Below the pieces are notes generated by a model, which was not told the origin of the DNA, ran no database searches, and saw only the letters and a list, made by a program, of their open reading frames with translations. From NCBI GenBank assembly GCA_025357755.1, contig JANXOP010000054.1:21924-85923 (forward strand): a stretch of DNA of 64,000 nucleotides, in the 5' to 3' direction. The stretch comes from Kofleriaceae bacterium. Lineage in GTDB: Bacteria > Myxococcota_A > Polyangia > Haliangiales > Haliangiaceae. Of the stretch, positions 20,049 through 28,435 are shown one piece after another. The position numbers and the translations under genes are program-made. Position 1 is the first letter of the stretch. Each line of letters starts with the position of its first letter.

Positions 20049-20282
20049 GTGGCCGATCCCGAGCTCGGATTTGACGCGATCATGTCGCGCTTGCGCGAGG
20101 TCGTCAGCAAGCTCGAATCGGGCGAGCTCACGTTGGAGCAGTCGCTCGCGGTCTACGAGGAAGGCGTCAAGCTCGCACGCACGGGTCAGACGCAGCTCGC
20201 CTCGGCCGAGAAGCGCGTCGAGATCCTGGTCAGCGCCTCGGGCGGGGTGCAAGCCGTGCCCTTCGACGAGACGAGCTCCTGA
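20049..20282 (+). CDS. xseB: Exodeoxyribonuclease VII small subunit
   Basis: 77 residues, the usual length. The core FDAIMSRLREVVSKLESGEL followed by LEQSLAVYEEG is diagnostic for XseB, which wraps the large subunit XseA; xseA is not in the window. GTG 20049 is the best start because a TACTCT element lies six bases before it. Its TGA overlaps the ispA ATG (TGATG), the common xseB-ispA coupling. Confidence 0.93.
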   Translation: MADPELGFDAIMSRLREVVSKLESGELTLEQSLAVYEEGVKLARTGQTQLASAEKRVEILVSASGGVQAVPFDETSS

Positions 20283-21235
20283 TGGCGACGCTCGCTCCAG
20301 CCAGCGCTCCGAAAGAGCTCGCCGCGTTTCTCGACGAGATGCGCGCGCTCGTCGATCGCGACCTCGCGCGTCGGCTCGCGCCACCCGCCGAAGATCCAGG
20401 TCGCCTGGTCGAAGCGATGCACTACGCCGCGACCGGTCCCGGCAAGCGGCTGCGTCCCGCGATCCTGCTCGCTGCGGCCGAAGCGTGTGGTGGTTCGCGC
20501 GAGGCCGCCCTCCCCGCGGCCTCGGCGCTCGAGATGCTGCACGCGTACACGCTCGTCCACGATGATCTCCCGGCGATGGACGACGACGACATGCGGCGCG
20601 GTCGTCCGACCGTGCACATCGCCTTCGGAGAGGCGATCGCGATCCTCGCCGGTGATGGCCTCCTCACGGCGGCGTTCGGCACGCTCGCCGAGCTCGGTCC
20701 GAATTGCGCGCCCGCGGTGCGCGTGCTCGCGCAGCGCTCCGGTAGTGCCGAGCTGCTCGCCGGTCAGGCAATCGATCTCGCGTATGCGCGGGCCGGCAGC
20801 ATCAGCCAACCCGCCGACGAGGTCGAGCTGATCGACATCGAGCACCGCGCAGCGCGAACGTCGTCGCCGCTGATCGAATCGACCCGGGTCACCGATACCG
20901 CGCTCGAGCTCGTGCCGGCGCGTACGCTCGACGAGATCGAGCACATGCACGCCGCGAAGACCGGTGCGTTGTTCGCGGCGGCGGGCGAGCTCGGTGCGAT
21001 CGCTGCGGGTGCACCGGCCGCGACGATCGCGGCGCTCGGTCGCTACGGGATGGCGATCGGGATCGCGTTCCAGCACGCCGACGATCGCGACGACGCCGAG
21101 CTGCTCGAGCACGGGTCCGCGGCCGCCGAACGGATGCGGACGCTGTGTACGCAAGCCCGCGCCGAGATAGCCCCGCTCGGTCCACGTGGCCGGCATCTCG
21201 ACGCAATTGCGGCGTGGATCCTCGCCCGCGCTTGA
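20282..21235 (+). CDS. ispA: Polyprenyl (farnesyl/geranylgeranyl) diphosphate synthase
   Basis: 317 residues. The first Asp-rich motif DDLPAMDDDD begins at 94, GKRLRPA at 54-60 binds isopentenyl diphosphate, and the second Asp-rich motif FQHADDRDD is at 263-271. The enzyme condenses IPP with allylic diphosphates for quinones, carotenoids and cell-wall lipid carriers. Chain length cannot be set firmly from sequence; the neighbourhood with xseB favours a farnesyl diphosphate synthase. dxs, which often follows ispA, is replaced here by an FHA-GGDEF gene 13 bp downstream. Confidence 0.93.
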   Translation: MATLAPASAPKELAAFLDEMRALVDRDLARRLAPPAEDPGRLVEAMHYAATGPGKRLRPAILLAAAEACGGSREAALPAASALEMLHAYTLVHDDLPAMDDDDMRRGRPTVHIAFGEAIAILAGDGLLTAAFGTLAELGPNCAPAVRVLAQRSGSAELLAGQAIDLAYARAGSISQPADEVELIDIEHRAARTSSPLIESTRVTDTALELVPARTLDEIEHMHAAKTGALFAAAGELGAIAAGAPAATIAALGRYGMAIGIAFQHADDRDDAELLEHGSAAAERMRTLCTQARAEIAPLGPRGRHLDAIAAWILARA

Positions 21236-21248
21236 GGTACGAATAAGA

Positions 21249-22151
21249 GTGACCGACGAGTGGGACGAGGAGACGGGTGCGACCGACATCGAGGAGCTCC
21301 AGCGTACTGGTGCCGTCTCTGCCCGCCGCGCCTGCCTCACGATCCTGACCGGCACGCTTTCGGGTCAGCTGTTCAAGGTCACCAAGGGCCACCTCAATAT
21401 CGGCCGCTCGCCGCAAGCGGAGCTCCGGCTCGATGACGATGGCATCTCGCGCAACCACGCGCGGATCCGCAGCGAGACCAACAGCGCGTGGATCGAGGAC
21501 ATGGAGAGCCGCAATGGCACCTTCCTCAATGGCGAGAGGATCAAGCAGCCGATGGAGCTGCGCGATGGCGACAAGATCCAGGTCGGGCGCGGCACCGTGC
21601 TGCGGTTCGGCTTCCAGGACGCGCTCGACGAATCGTTCCACGAGAACCTCTTGTCGTCGGCGCTGCGCGACGGCCTGACCAAGCTGTTCAACAAGCGCTA
21701 CCTGATGGATCGCCTGGACAGCGAGCTCAAGTTCGCGGTCCGGCACGAGACCTCGCTGTCGCTGCTGCTCCTCGATATCGATCACTTCAAGAAGATCAAC
21801 GACACCCACGGCCACCTCGCCGGCGATGCCGTACTCGCGAACTTCGCGCAGGTGCTCGGCCGCGCGGTGCGCAATGAAGATGTCGTCGCGCGATTCGGTG
21901 GCGAGGAGTTCGCGATCATCCTGCGCGCGATCGGGATCGAGCCCGCGTTTCAGATGGCGGAGCGGCTCCGCAAGCTGGTCGAGCAGACCTCCGCGATGTC
22001 GAGTGCCGGTCCACTCAAGGCGACCGTCTCGATCGGTGTGGCGGGGTTCCCGTCGTCACCGGTCAAACTGCCAGATCAGCTCGTCGAAGCCGCCGACAAG
22101 GCCCTCTACCGCGCCAAGGGTGAGGGTCGTAACTGCGTGCGTCGCGCGTAG
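21249..22151 (+). CDS. FHA domain-diguanylate cyclase
   Basis: 300 residues from GTG 21249. An FHA phosphothreonine-binding domain at about 30-122 (GRSPQAELRL, ISRNHA, SRNGTFLNG) is followed by a GGDEF domain at about 138-298. The active site is GGEEF (217-221) with an intact RxxD inhibitory site (RNED, 208-211) exactly five residues before it, so it should make c-di-GMP and be feedback inhibited. The FHA domain links it to Ser/Thr kinase signalling; kinases and a PP2C are encoded nearby. It follows ispA by 13 bp. Confidence 0.93.
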   Translation: MTDEWDEETGATDIEELQRTGAVSARRACLTILTGTLSGQLFKVTKGHLNIGRSPQAELRLDDDGISRNHARIRSETNSAWIEDMESRNGTFLNGERIKQPMELRDGDKIQVGRGTVLRFGFQDALDESFHENLLSSALRDGLTKLFNKRYLMDRLDSELKFAVRHETSLSLLLLDIDHFKKINDTHGHLAGDAVLANFAQVLGRAVRNEDVVARFGGEEFAIILRAIGIEPAFQMAERLRKLVEQTSAMSSAGPLKATVSIGVAGFPSSPVKLPDQLVEAADKALYRAKGEGRNCVRRA

Positions 22152-22174
22152 TCGCTCGCCCGGAGGAAGGGAAT

Positions 22175-22203
22175 TTGGCCCGGGCGATCGGCGTTGCTAG
22201 GGT
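22175..22203 (+). promoter_or_regulatory. Promoter of the lytic transglycosylase gene
   Basis: TTGGCC (22175-22180), 17 bases, TAGGGT (22198-22203), then six bases to ATG 22210. The predicted start of transcription is at the ATG, so the mRNA would be leaderless. The -35 overlaps the right arm of an 8-bp inverted repeat (22156-22163 and 22180-22187). Confidence 0.5.
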
Positions 22204-22209
22204 CTGAGC

Positions 22210-24579
22210 ATGCGCCCATGGCTCTTGTTACTGGCGGCCGTCAACCTCGGGGCCTGCTCGGGTGACGATTCGCACCGCCACGTCACGAAGCCGGCGACCG
22301 GGCCCACCCCGATCGCCAAAGGCGAGACCAGCGCGCCCGCGGGTCCGGGGGTCTTGTCCGAGGCCCAAGCGGTCTCGTACTGGACCACGCCCGACGAGCT
22401 GGCCGGCGCAGCCGCGTTCACCGCGAAGGACTACGCGACCGCGAAGACCGCGTTCACCGCCGCGCGCGCCGCGATCAAGGAGACGGATCCGAAGCTGCCG
22501 CGGCTCGAGCTCCTGCTCGGGCTCTGTGATGCGGAACTGAATGACCACCCGAGCGCGGTCACGCACCTGGCGGTCGCGTACAAGGCGCTGCCGGACCTGT
22601 CGGACTACATCGGCTATCACCTCGCGCGCTCGCTGTGGCTCGCCCACGATCCGGCCGCGCACGACATCGCCTCGAGTATCGCCAAGGACTCGATCGTCGG
22701 CGCCGATGCCGAGATCTTGCTCGGCGACCTGTTGCGCGGCAAGAACGACTGGCCCGCGGTCGTCACCTACTACACCGACTATCTGTCGCGCCATCCGAAC
22801 GGCCCGTTCCGCTCGGAGGCGCGCTTCGATCTCGCGGATGCGCTGACCAACGCGAAGCAGGATCCGCAGAAGGCGATCGCGCTGTATCGCCAGATCACGA
22901 TCGATGATCCGTTGTCGTCGTGGACGCCGAAGGCCGAAGCGGCCTTGAAGGCGCTGAACGCGACACCGGATCCGCTGAACGGCGCCGAGCACGTCACGCA
23001 AGGCATGGTGCTGTTCGACAACATGCGCAACCCGGAGTCCGAGGCGGCCTTCACGGCGGCACTCGCGGATCCGAAAATCTCGGCGGCCGACAAGTGCACG
23101 GCCGCGTACAACCAGGCGCAGAGCCGGTTCAAAGCGCGCGATCGCAAGGGCGCCGCGCCGCTGTTCGATGCCGCCGCGACCGCGTGCGCCGCGGCGAAGA
23201 ACACCGACCTCGAGATCAAGAGCAACTACCAGGCGGCACGCTCGTACTCGTTCATCGGCGATCACACGACCGCGATCGATCACTACAAGAAGGCCCAGAC
23301 GATCGATCCGAAGCACAGCTACGCCGACGATGCGACGCTGCGCGAGGCCGAGGAGTGGCAGTCGCTCAAGAACGGCATGATGGTCGATCAGGTGCTCTCG
23401 GCGATGCCGGCGAAGTATCCCGATGGCGACAACACCGCCGAGGCGATGTGGCGGCTCGGCTTCCGCGCGTGGCGCGAGCAGCGCTACGACGATGCGATCA
23501 AGTGGTGGAACGAGCAGATCCGGCTCGTCCCGCACGACGACAACTGGTTCGGCGAGGGCGAAGCCCAGTACTGGCTGGGCCGGGCCTTCGCCGCGAAAAA
23601 GCAGCTGCCGAAGGCGATCGCGCAGTGGCAGCTCACGGTACGGAGCTATCCCGCCGCGTACTACGCGCTGCTCGCGCTCAATCGGTTGAAGGAGAACGCG
23701 CCGCAACAGTACCAGCAGATGCTCGTCGAGATCAAAACCGATCCACCCGGCTTCGATCCGAAGGCACCGGCGTTCACGTTCAAGCCGCGTCCCGAGTGGT
23801 CGTCGCCGGGCTTCCAGCGCGCGATGGAGCTGTTGCGGATTGGCCTCGGTGAACCGGCCGAGAAGGAGCTCAAGAAGCTCGGCCTGACCACGCCGAACGA
23901 TCGCAAGCGCGTCGACGATCCCGACAAGCTCGAGAAGCTGTGGGCGATGGCGTTCCTCTACGATCGCGCGGGGCGGTTCGCGACCTCGATCTGGCCGACG
24001 CGCTGGCACGCCCTCGACTATCGCCGCGCGTGGCCGACCGGCGCGAACCGCGCGAAGTGGTTGATCGCGTATCCCAAGGCGTACTGGCCGCTGCTCACGA
24101 AGTACGCGAAGCTCAACAACGTGCCGATCGCGATGCAGATCGGCATCGTGCGCGAGGAGAGCGGCTTCGATCCACTCGACGAGAGCTACGCGAACGCGAT
24201 CGGCCTCACGCAGATGATTCCGTCGACCGCGAAGGACAACGCACCGGCCGGCGTGACGCCGAACCGCGAATATCTCCGCGATCCGGAGAACAACGTCACG
24301 GTCGGCTCGCACTTCCTCGGCGGTCTGTTCAAGAAGTGGAACAACTTCGTGTTGCTCGTGCCGACCTCGTACAATGCGGGCCCGGCCGGCGTGACCAAGA
24401 TGCTGCGCGCGCGCGGCACGTGGGATGCCGACGAGTTCGTCGAGGGCATCGTCGACGATCAGGCGCGCAACTACACCAAGCGCGTGCTCGGCAGCTTCTT
24501 CACGTACACGTGGCTGTACCAGGGCGAAGTGCCCGAGGTGCCGAACACGATCCCGCCCGAGCTACTTCCGAAGAAGTAG
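22210..24579 (+). CDS. Soluble lytic murein transglycosylase (Slt-like lipoprotein)
   Basis: 789 residues. The leader MRPWLLLLAAVNLGACSG carries a lipobox (LGAC). Residues 60-600 form TPR/superhelical repeats (the Slt doughnut), and residues 625-780 are the SLT catalytic domain with the catalytic Glu at 650 in REESGFDP, GLTQMIPSTA and SYNAG. It cleaves peptidoglycan glycan strands to 1,6-anhydro products in the periplasm. It is longer than E. coli Slt70. No Shine-Dalgarno is seen; a promoter ends six bases before the ATG. Its last 18 bp overlap the 3' end of the convergent kinase gene. Confidence 0.92.
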   Translation: MRPWLLLLAAVNLGACSGDDSHRHVTKPATGPTPIAKGETSAPAGPGVLSEAQAVSYWTTPDELAGAAAFTAKDYATAKTAFTAARAAIKETDPKLPRLELLLGLCDAELNDHPSAVTHLAVAYKALPDLSDYIGYHLARSLWLAHDPAAHDIASSIAKDSIVGADAEILLGDLLRGKNDWPAVVTYYTDYLSRHPNGPFRSEARFDLADALTNAKQDPQKAIALYRQITIDDPLSSWTPKAEAALKALNATPDPLNGAEHVTQGMVLFDNMRNPESEAAFTAALADPKISAADKCTAAYNQAQSRFKARDRKGAAPLFDAAATACAAAKNTDLEIKSNYQAARSYSFIGDHTTAIDHYKKAQTIDPKHSYADDATLREAEEWQSLKNGMMVDQVLSAMPAKYPDGDNTAEAMWRLGFRAWREQRYDDAIKWWNEQIRLVPHDDNWFGEGEAQYWLGRAFAAKKQLPKAIAQWQLTVRSYPAAYYALLALNRLKENAPQQYQQMLVEIKTDPPGFDPKAPAFTFKPRPEWSSPGFQRAMELLRIGLGEPAEKELKKLGLTTPNDRKRVDDPDKLEKLWAMAFLYDRAGRFATSIWPTRWHALDYRRAWPTGANRAKWLIAYPKAYWPLLTKYAKLNNVPIAMQIGIVREESGFDPLDESYANAIGLTQMIPSTAKDNAPAGVTPNREYLRDPENNVTVGSHFLGGLFKKWNNFVLLVPTSYNAGPAGVTKMLRARGTWDADEFVEGIVDDQARNYTKRVLGSFFTYTWLYQGEVPEVPNTIPPELLPKK

Positions 24580-25824
24580 GTACCAGGCGCCGGCACCGAT
24601 GCCGGCCGCGATCGCGACGACGAGCAACAACCACGGCCAGAGCCTGCCACCTTGGGCCGCCGGCAGCGGGACCGAGGTTGCCGGCAGGGCCGAGGTCTCG
24701 AACATCGGCGTCGGTGGCGTCGGGTCTTTCTTCGCTTCGGCCTTCGCTTCGGCTTTCGGTTTTGGTCTCGGGTTCGTTACGGGGACGCGTATCGGCTCGG
24801 GCGTGGGGGTCAGCATCATGTCGGGCTCGATCGTGATCGGCCGCTGATCGCTCGGATCGCCGAGCATCTGGATCACTTGCGACAGGCCGCTGACATCACG
24901 GCGCGGCTGCTGCGTGAACGCCCACTCGGTCCACTGCGCGAGCTTCTCGCGACTCGATTGCAGGCCGAGCTCGCGCGCATTGTTGATCAGCGCCGCGCGC
25001 AGGGCCGCCGCGCTCTGCCAGCGCGATTCCGGATCGCGGCTGAGCGCGGTCATCACGATGTCATCGAGCGTGGGCTGCACCGACGAATTCCACCGCGACG
25101 GCGGCTGGATCGGCATCTCGCGCAGCATGTTGATGATCTCGTAGTCGTTGTGGTGATCGAACAGCCGCTTGCCGGTGAGCAGCTCGTGCGCGATCACGCC
25201 GACCGCGAACAGATCGGCGCGGTGATCGAGCTGACCGAGCGTGTACTCCGGCGCCATGTAGCCGAGCTTGCCCTTCAAGATCCCGGCCTTGGTCCCGCGA
25301 CTCGAGGTCACCTTCGCGAGTCCGAAATCGATCAGCTTCACCGTGCCCGATCCGGACACGATGATATTCGCCGGGGAGACATCGCGATGAACGATGCCGA
25401 GCGGCACACCCTTCTCGTCGACGAGGTTGTGTGCGTAGTCGAGCGCTTCGCACAGCTGGATCAGGATCTCGATCGTGTGCGGAATCGGAATCGCACCCGC
25501 GGCGTCTTCGCATTGACGCACGACCTGGCGCAGGGTCGGCCCCGGGACCAGCTCCATCGCGATAAAGTACGTACCGTCGCGAATTCCCAGGTCGTAGGTC
25601 TGCGCGATGTTCGCGTGACGCAGGTGTGCGGCGAGCTTGGCCTCGCGTGCGAACGACTCGACGACCTCGGGCTCGTCGAGCAGATGTGGCAGCAAGCGCT
25701 TGAGCGCGACGCGCTTGCGAAAGCCGCCAGCCGATTGCGACTCCGCGCGATGCACGGTCGCCATCCCGCCCTTGCCGAGCAGCTCGTACACGAGGTACGT
25801 GGCGAATTTCTCCGGTTCCGTCAC
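24562..25824 (-). CDS. Hanks-type Ser/Thr protein kinase with C-terminal membrane anchor
   Basis: 420 residues from GTG 25824. Kinase domain about 8-285: Gly loop GKGGMA at 17-22, Lys42, catalytic HRDVSPAN at 146-153 (the HRDVS variant typical of myxobacterial kinases), DFG at 166-168 and MAPEY. Residues 340-390 are a Pro/Lys/Ala-rich linker containing AEAKAEAKK, followed by one membrane segment at about 395-417 and a very short tail. The kinase would therefore be cytoplasmic and tail-anchored. It lies 4 bp downstream of the SDR gene, probably the same transcript. Confidence 0.92.
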   Translation of the reverse strand: MTEPEKFATYLVYELLGKGGMATVHRAESQSAGGFRKRVALKRLLPHLLDEPEVVESFAREAKLAAHLRHANIAQTYDLGIRDGTYFIAMELVPGPTLRQVVRQCEDAAGAIPIPHTIEILIQLCEALDYAHNLVDEKGVPLGIVHRDVSPANIIVSGSGTVKLIDFGLAKVTSSRGTKAGILKGKLGYMAPEYTLGQLDHRADLFAVGVIAHELLTGKRLFDHHNDYEIINMLREMPIQPPSRWNSSVQPTLDDIVMTALSRDPESRWQSAAALRAALINNARELGLQSSREKLAQWTEWAFTQQPRRDVSGLSQVIQMLGDPSDQRPITIEPDMMLTPTPEPIRVPVTNPRPKPKAEAKAEAKKDPTPPTPMFETSALPATSVPLPAAQGGRLWPWLLLVVAIAAGIGAGAWYLLLRK

Positions 25825-25828
25825 TCCC

Positions 25829-26587
25829 TTACTTCGGGGGCATGCGCAGCGCGCCGTCGAGCCGGACCGTCTCGCCGTTGAGATAGCCGTTCTCGACGAT
25901 CGACGCCACGAAGGCAGCGTAGTCGGCGGGATCGCCGAGCCGCTTGGGGAACACGACGTCCTTCGCGAGCGCGGCGCGCACCTCTTCCTTGAGCGACCCG
26001 AGCATCGGCGTATCGAAGATGCCCGGCGCGATCGTGACGACGCGAATCCCGACCGGCGCGAGGTCGCGCGCAGCAGGCAGCGTCATTCCGACGACGCCGG
26101 CCTTCGACGCGGCGTAGGCGATCTGACCGATCTGACCGTCGTACGCGGCGACCGAGGCGGTCATGATGATCACGCCGCGCTCGGCATGCTCGAGGGCCTC
26201 GGTCTTCGAGATCGCCGCAGCCGCGACGCGCAGGACGTTGAAGTGGCCGACCAGGTTGATCGCGATGATCTTCTGGAACAGCTCGAGGTCGTGCGGCTTG
26301 CCGGTCTTGTCGAGCGTCCGCGCGGCCCAGCCGACGCCGGCGCACTGCACGACCACGCGCAGCGGGCCGAGCGTGCCGGCTTGCTCGACCGCGGCTTCGA
26401 CCTCGGCGGCATTCGTGACATCGGCCTTCGCGAACGCGCCGCCGACTTCCTTGGCGAGCTCGGCGCCCTTGTCATCGCGATCGACGATCAAGCACTTCGC
26501 GCCGCCGGCGCTCAGATGACGAACCGTGGCAGCTCCGAGACCGGAGGCTCCGCCCGTGACGAGTGCGACAAGACCTGGCAGCTTCAT
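25829..26587 (-). CDS. Short-chain dehydrogenase, 3-hydroxyacyl-CoA dehydrogenase type 2-like
   Basis: 252 residues. NAD-binding TGGASGLG at 11-18, NAG-like CAG motif at 82-84, and the catalytic Ser145, Tyr158 and Lys162 (YAASK). The wording around these motifs, including ALVTGGASGLG and AYAASKAGVVGMTLPAARDLA, is close to the HSD17B10/2-methyl-3-hydroxybutyryl-CoA dehydrogenase group of fatty acid and branched-chain catabolism. TACGCT lies seven bases before ATG 26587, suggesting a leaderless start. The kinase gene follows after 4 bp, an unusual partner. Confidence 0.85.
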   Translation of the reverse strand: MKLPGLVALVTGGASGLGAATVRHLSAGGAKCLIVDRDDKGAELAKEVGGAFAKADVTNAAEVEAAVEQAGTLGPLRVVVQCAGVGWAARTLDKTGKPHDLELFQKIIAINLVGHFNVLRVAAAAISKTEALEHAERGVIIMTASVAAYDGQIGQIAYAASKAGVVGMTLPAARDLAPVGIRVVTIAPGIFDTPMLGSLKEEVRAALAKDVVFPKRLGDPADYAAFVASIVENGYLNGETVRLDGALRMPPK

Positions 26588-26635
26588 GCGTTGGAGCGTA
26601 CTCGAACCTCGGCCGCGACGTGGCATGCTTCGGGG

Positions 26636-27535
26636 ATGAAGCCAGTGCAGCTCCTCACCGCCCTTGCCCTCCTTGCCTCGCCTTCCGCCTTCGCGGACTC
26701 CAAGGCATGGACCGCCGGCAAGGCGGTGATTCCTTCGAGCGCGACGATCGTCGGGGGGATCACGGCATCGAGCCTGCGGTCGAGCGGCCTCTACCAGCAG
26801 TTCTTGCCGCTCGCCATGTCGCAGGCCGGGCAGCTCAAGGCCGGCATCGAGTCGATCCAGAAGACCTGCAGCATCGACCTCCTCGGGTCGATCGATTCGG
26901 CAGCGGTCGGCGTCGACGACGCGGGCGTCGGTACGATCGTGATCTCGCTCAAAGGAGTCACCCACAAGTCGCTCGATGCGTGCGCGCAGAAGATGGCCAA
27001 GGCGGACAGCAAGGACATCGCGATCACGACCGACGGCAAGTTCACCAAGTACGCGGGCTCGGCCATGGGAGAGAAGGCGATCTACGTCGATTGGATCTCG
27101 GCCGACACGCTCGCCGTGTCGACCTCGCCCGATGACAAGGAGGTCAGCACCAAGCTCCTCGCAGGCGGCATCGACAAGAGCGCCGTGCTCAAGACCGGCC
27201 TCGCGACGGTCAACAAGAACGCGAGCGTCTGGCTCGTCGGCAACAAGCTCACGCCACTGCCGGACCTCGGCGGTTCGATGAAGGCGTTCTACGTCAGCGC
27301 GACGGTCGCGAACAAGAAGATCGACGTCAACGCACACCTCGTGACCGACAGCGACAAGACCGCGACCGCGCTCGTCGCCGATGGTCAGAAGAAGATCGCG
27401 GGCCTCGCGGGTTCCGGCCAGTTCAAGGCGACGCTCGCGACCGTGAAGTTCACCAGCGCCGGCAGCGATGCCGTCGCGAGCGCGTCGATCGCCGAGGACG
27501 ACGTGATCTCGATGGTGATGATGTTGGCCAAGTAG
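26636..27535 (+). CDS. Secreted protein of unknown function
   Basis: 299 residues with a signal peptide (MKPVQLLTALALLASPSAFA, cleavage near 20). The mature protein repeats a pattern of short beta strands with Lys/Asp/Ser-rich turns (GVGTIVISLKGV, KAIYVDWISADTLAVS) and has two Cys (KTCSID and DACAQ). No family is recognised; it may resemble bacterial proteins of the DUF3352 kind in layout. ATG 26636 is preceded by a G-rich stretch that could serve as a weak Shine-Dalgarno. It is divergent from the SDR gene and its stop abuts the next convergent stop with no gap. Confidence 0.6.
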   Translation: MKPVQLLTALALLASPSAFADSKAWTAGKAVIPSSATIVGGITASSLRSSGLYQQFLPLAMSQAGQLKAGIESIQKTCSIDLLGSIDSAAVGVDDAGVGTIVISLKGVTHKSLDACAQKMAKADSKDIAITTDGKFTKYAGSAMGEKAIYVDWISADTLAVSTSPDDKEVSTKLLAGGIDKSAVLKTGLATVNKNASVWLVGNKLTPLPDLGGSMKAFYVSATVANKKIDVNAHLVTDSDKTATALVADGQKKIAGLAGSGQFKATLATVKFTSAGSDAVASASIAEDDVISMVMMLAK

Positions 27536-28408
27536 TTAGTACGCCTCGCACAGCGTCCCCAGCGGTCCGTAGATGCCGAGGTCGCGGTAGATCAACCGAG
27601 AGTTGACGTCGAGGTCGAGGATCCGCAACTCGGTCCTCTTGTCGCCTTTGACGAAGGCCGCTCGGTTCTTGTCGGGTTCGTTGTTATCGAAGACGAACCG
27701 GACATCGCCAGTCTTGGTCGAGTACACCTCGCCGCCGCTGTCGGCGACGGTGTCGGTCAGCGGCACTTCCTTCATCGCGCCCTTCTTGCCGACGAACAAG
27801 CGCTCGCCGTGACCGCCATAGTCTTTGCGGATGTGATCGACGTAGTAGTAGACGCCCGCATCGTCGCGCGCGAGGCGCTGGGCACCACGGATGATGCGAG
27901 TCGTATAGAACTTCGCCTTCGCGATGACTTGCTTCGCGCGCTCGGCCGAGACCTGCTTGAGCGGAATGCGCGCGGGCTCGACGTTCGGGCAGAACAGGTC
28001 GAAGCTACCGTCTTCCCGCCGCGTGATCTGGGCGGGACTGAGCCCGTCCGATTTCGGTACCCACACTCCGAGCGAGAACGGATCGATGCCACCTGCGCCG
28101 ACCGATCCGCTGGTCGTGACTTTCACCTGGGCGTAGACGGCCTTGTCGCTCGGCCCGTAAAATACGTGATCTTCATTGACCGAGTTGCGCGTGGTCGTCG
28201 TCGTCTCGACCGTCTCGTCTCGAGCGACCACTTGACCATGCTGGATCACGACGCTGTGCTCGACGATCAGCGTTCCGCCTTGTGCGTCTTCGAGCACGAA
28301 GAGTTTGTCGCGATAGCCTTTGACGTCGACTTCCTTGGGGGTCGGGTCACCCCCGGACGCAATTCCGCATAGACCTGCCACCAGAGCAATCGCGCTGCGT
28401 GCACCCAT
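27536..28408 (-). CDS. Secreted protein of unknown function
   Basis: 290 residues with a short N-terminal hydrophobic leader (MGARSAIALVAGLCGIASGG), probably a signal peptide or lipoprotein leader without a perfect lipobox. The mature part is polar, with VYYYVDHIRKDYGGHGERLFVGKKG in the middle and only two Cys. No recognised domain. A TATAAT sequence sits nine bases before the ATG. The stop directly abuts the convergent neighbour. Confidence 0.55.
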   Translation of the reverse strand: MGARSAIALVAGLCGIASGGDPTPKEVDVKGYRDKLFVLEDAQGGTLIVEHSVVIQHGQVVARDETVETTTTTRNSVNEDHVFYGPSDKAVYAQVKVTTSGSVGAGGIDPFSLGVWVPKSDGLSPAQITRREDGSFDLFCPNVEPARIPLKQVSAERAKQVIAKAKFYTTRIIRGAQRLARDDAGVYYYVDHIRKDYGGHGERLFVGKKGAMKEVPLTDTVADSGGEVYSTKTGDVRFVFDNNEPDKNRAAFVKGDKRTELRILDLDVNSRLIYRDLGIYGPLGTLCEAY

Positions 28409-28417
28409 CGTGGATGC

Positions 28418-28425
28418 ATTATACG
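28418..28425. promoter_or_regulatory. Overlapping divergent -10 elements
   Basis: TATAAT reads on the minus strand at 28418-28423, nine bases before the start at 28408. TATACG reads on the plus strand at 28420-28425, ten bases before the kinase ATG at 28436. The two elements share bases, so the divergent genes may compete for polymerase. No good -35 was seen for either. Confidence 0.4.
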
Positions 28426-28435
28426 CTCAAGCCGG

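Noticed and set aside
22228..24312. Long antisense frame of 694 codons opposite the lytic transglycosylase gene
   Set aside because: It has no recognisable domain, consists mostly of Arg/Ala/Leu, and mirrors a well-supported gene; high GC makes such antisense frames common. The same holds for 33225-35051, 38412-40229 and 44392-46482.
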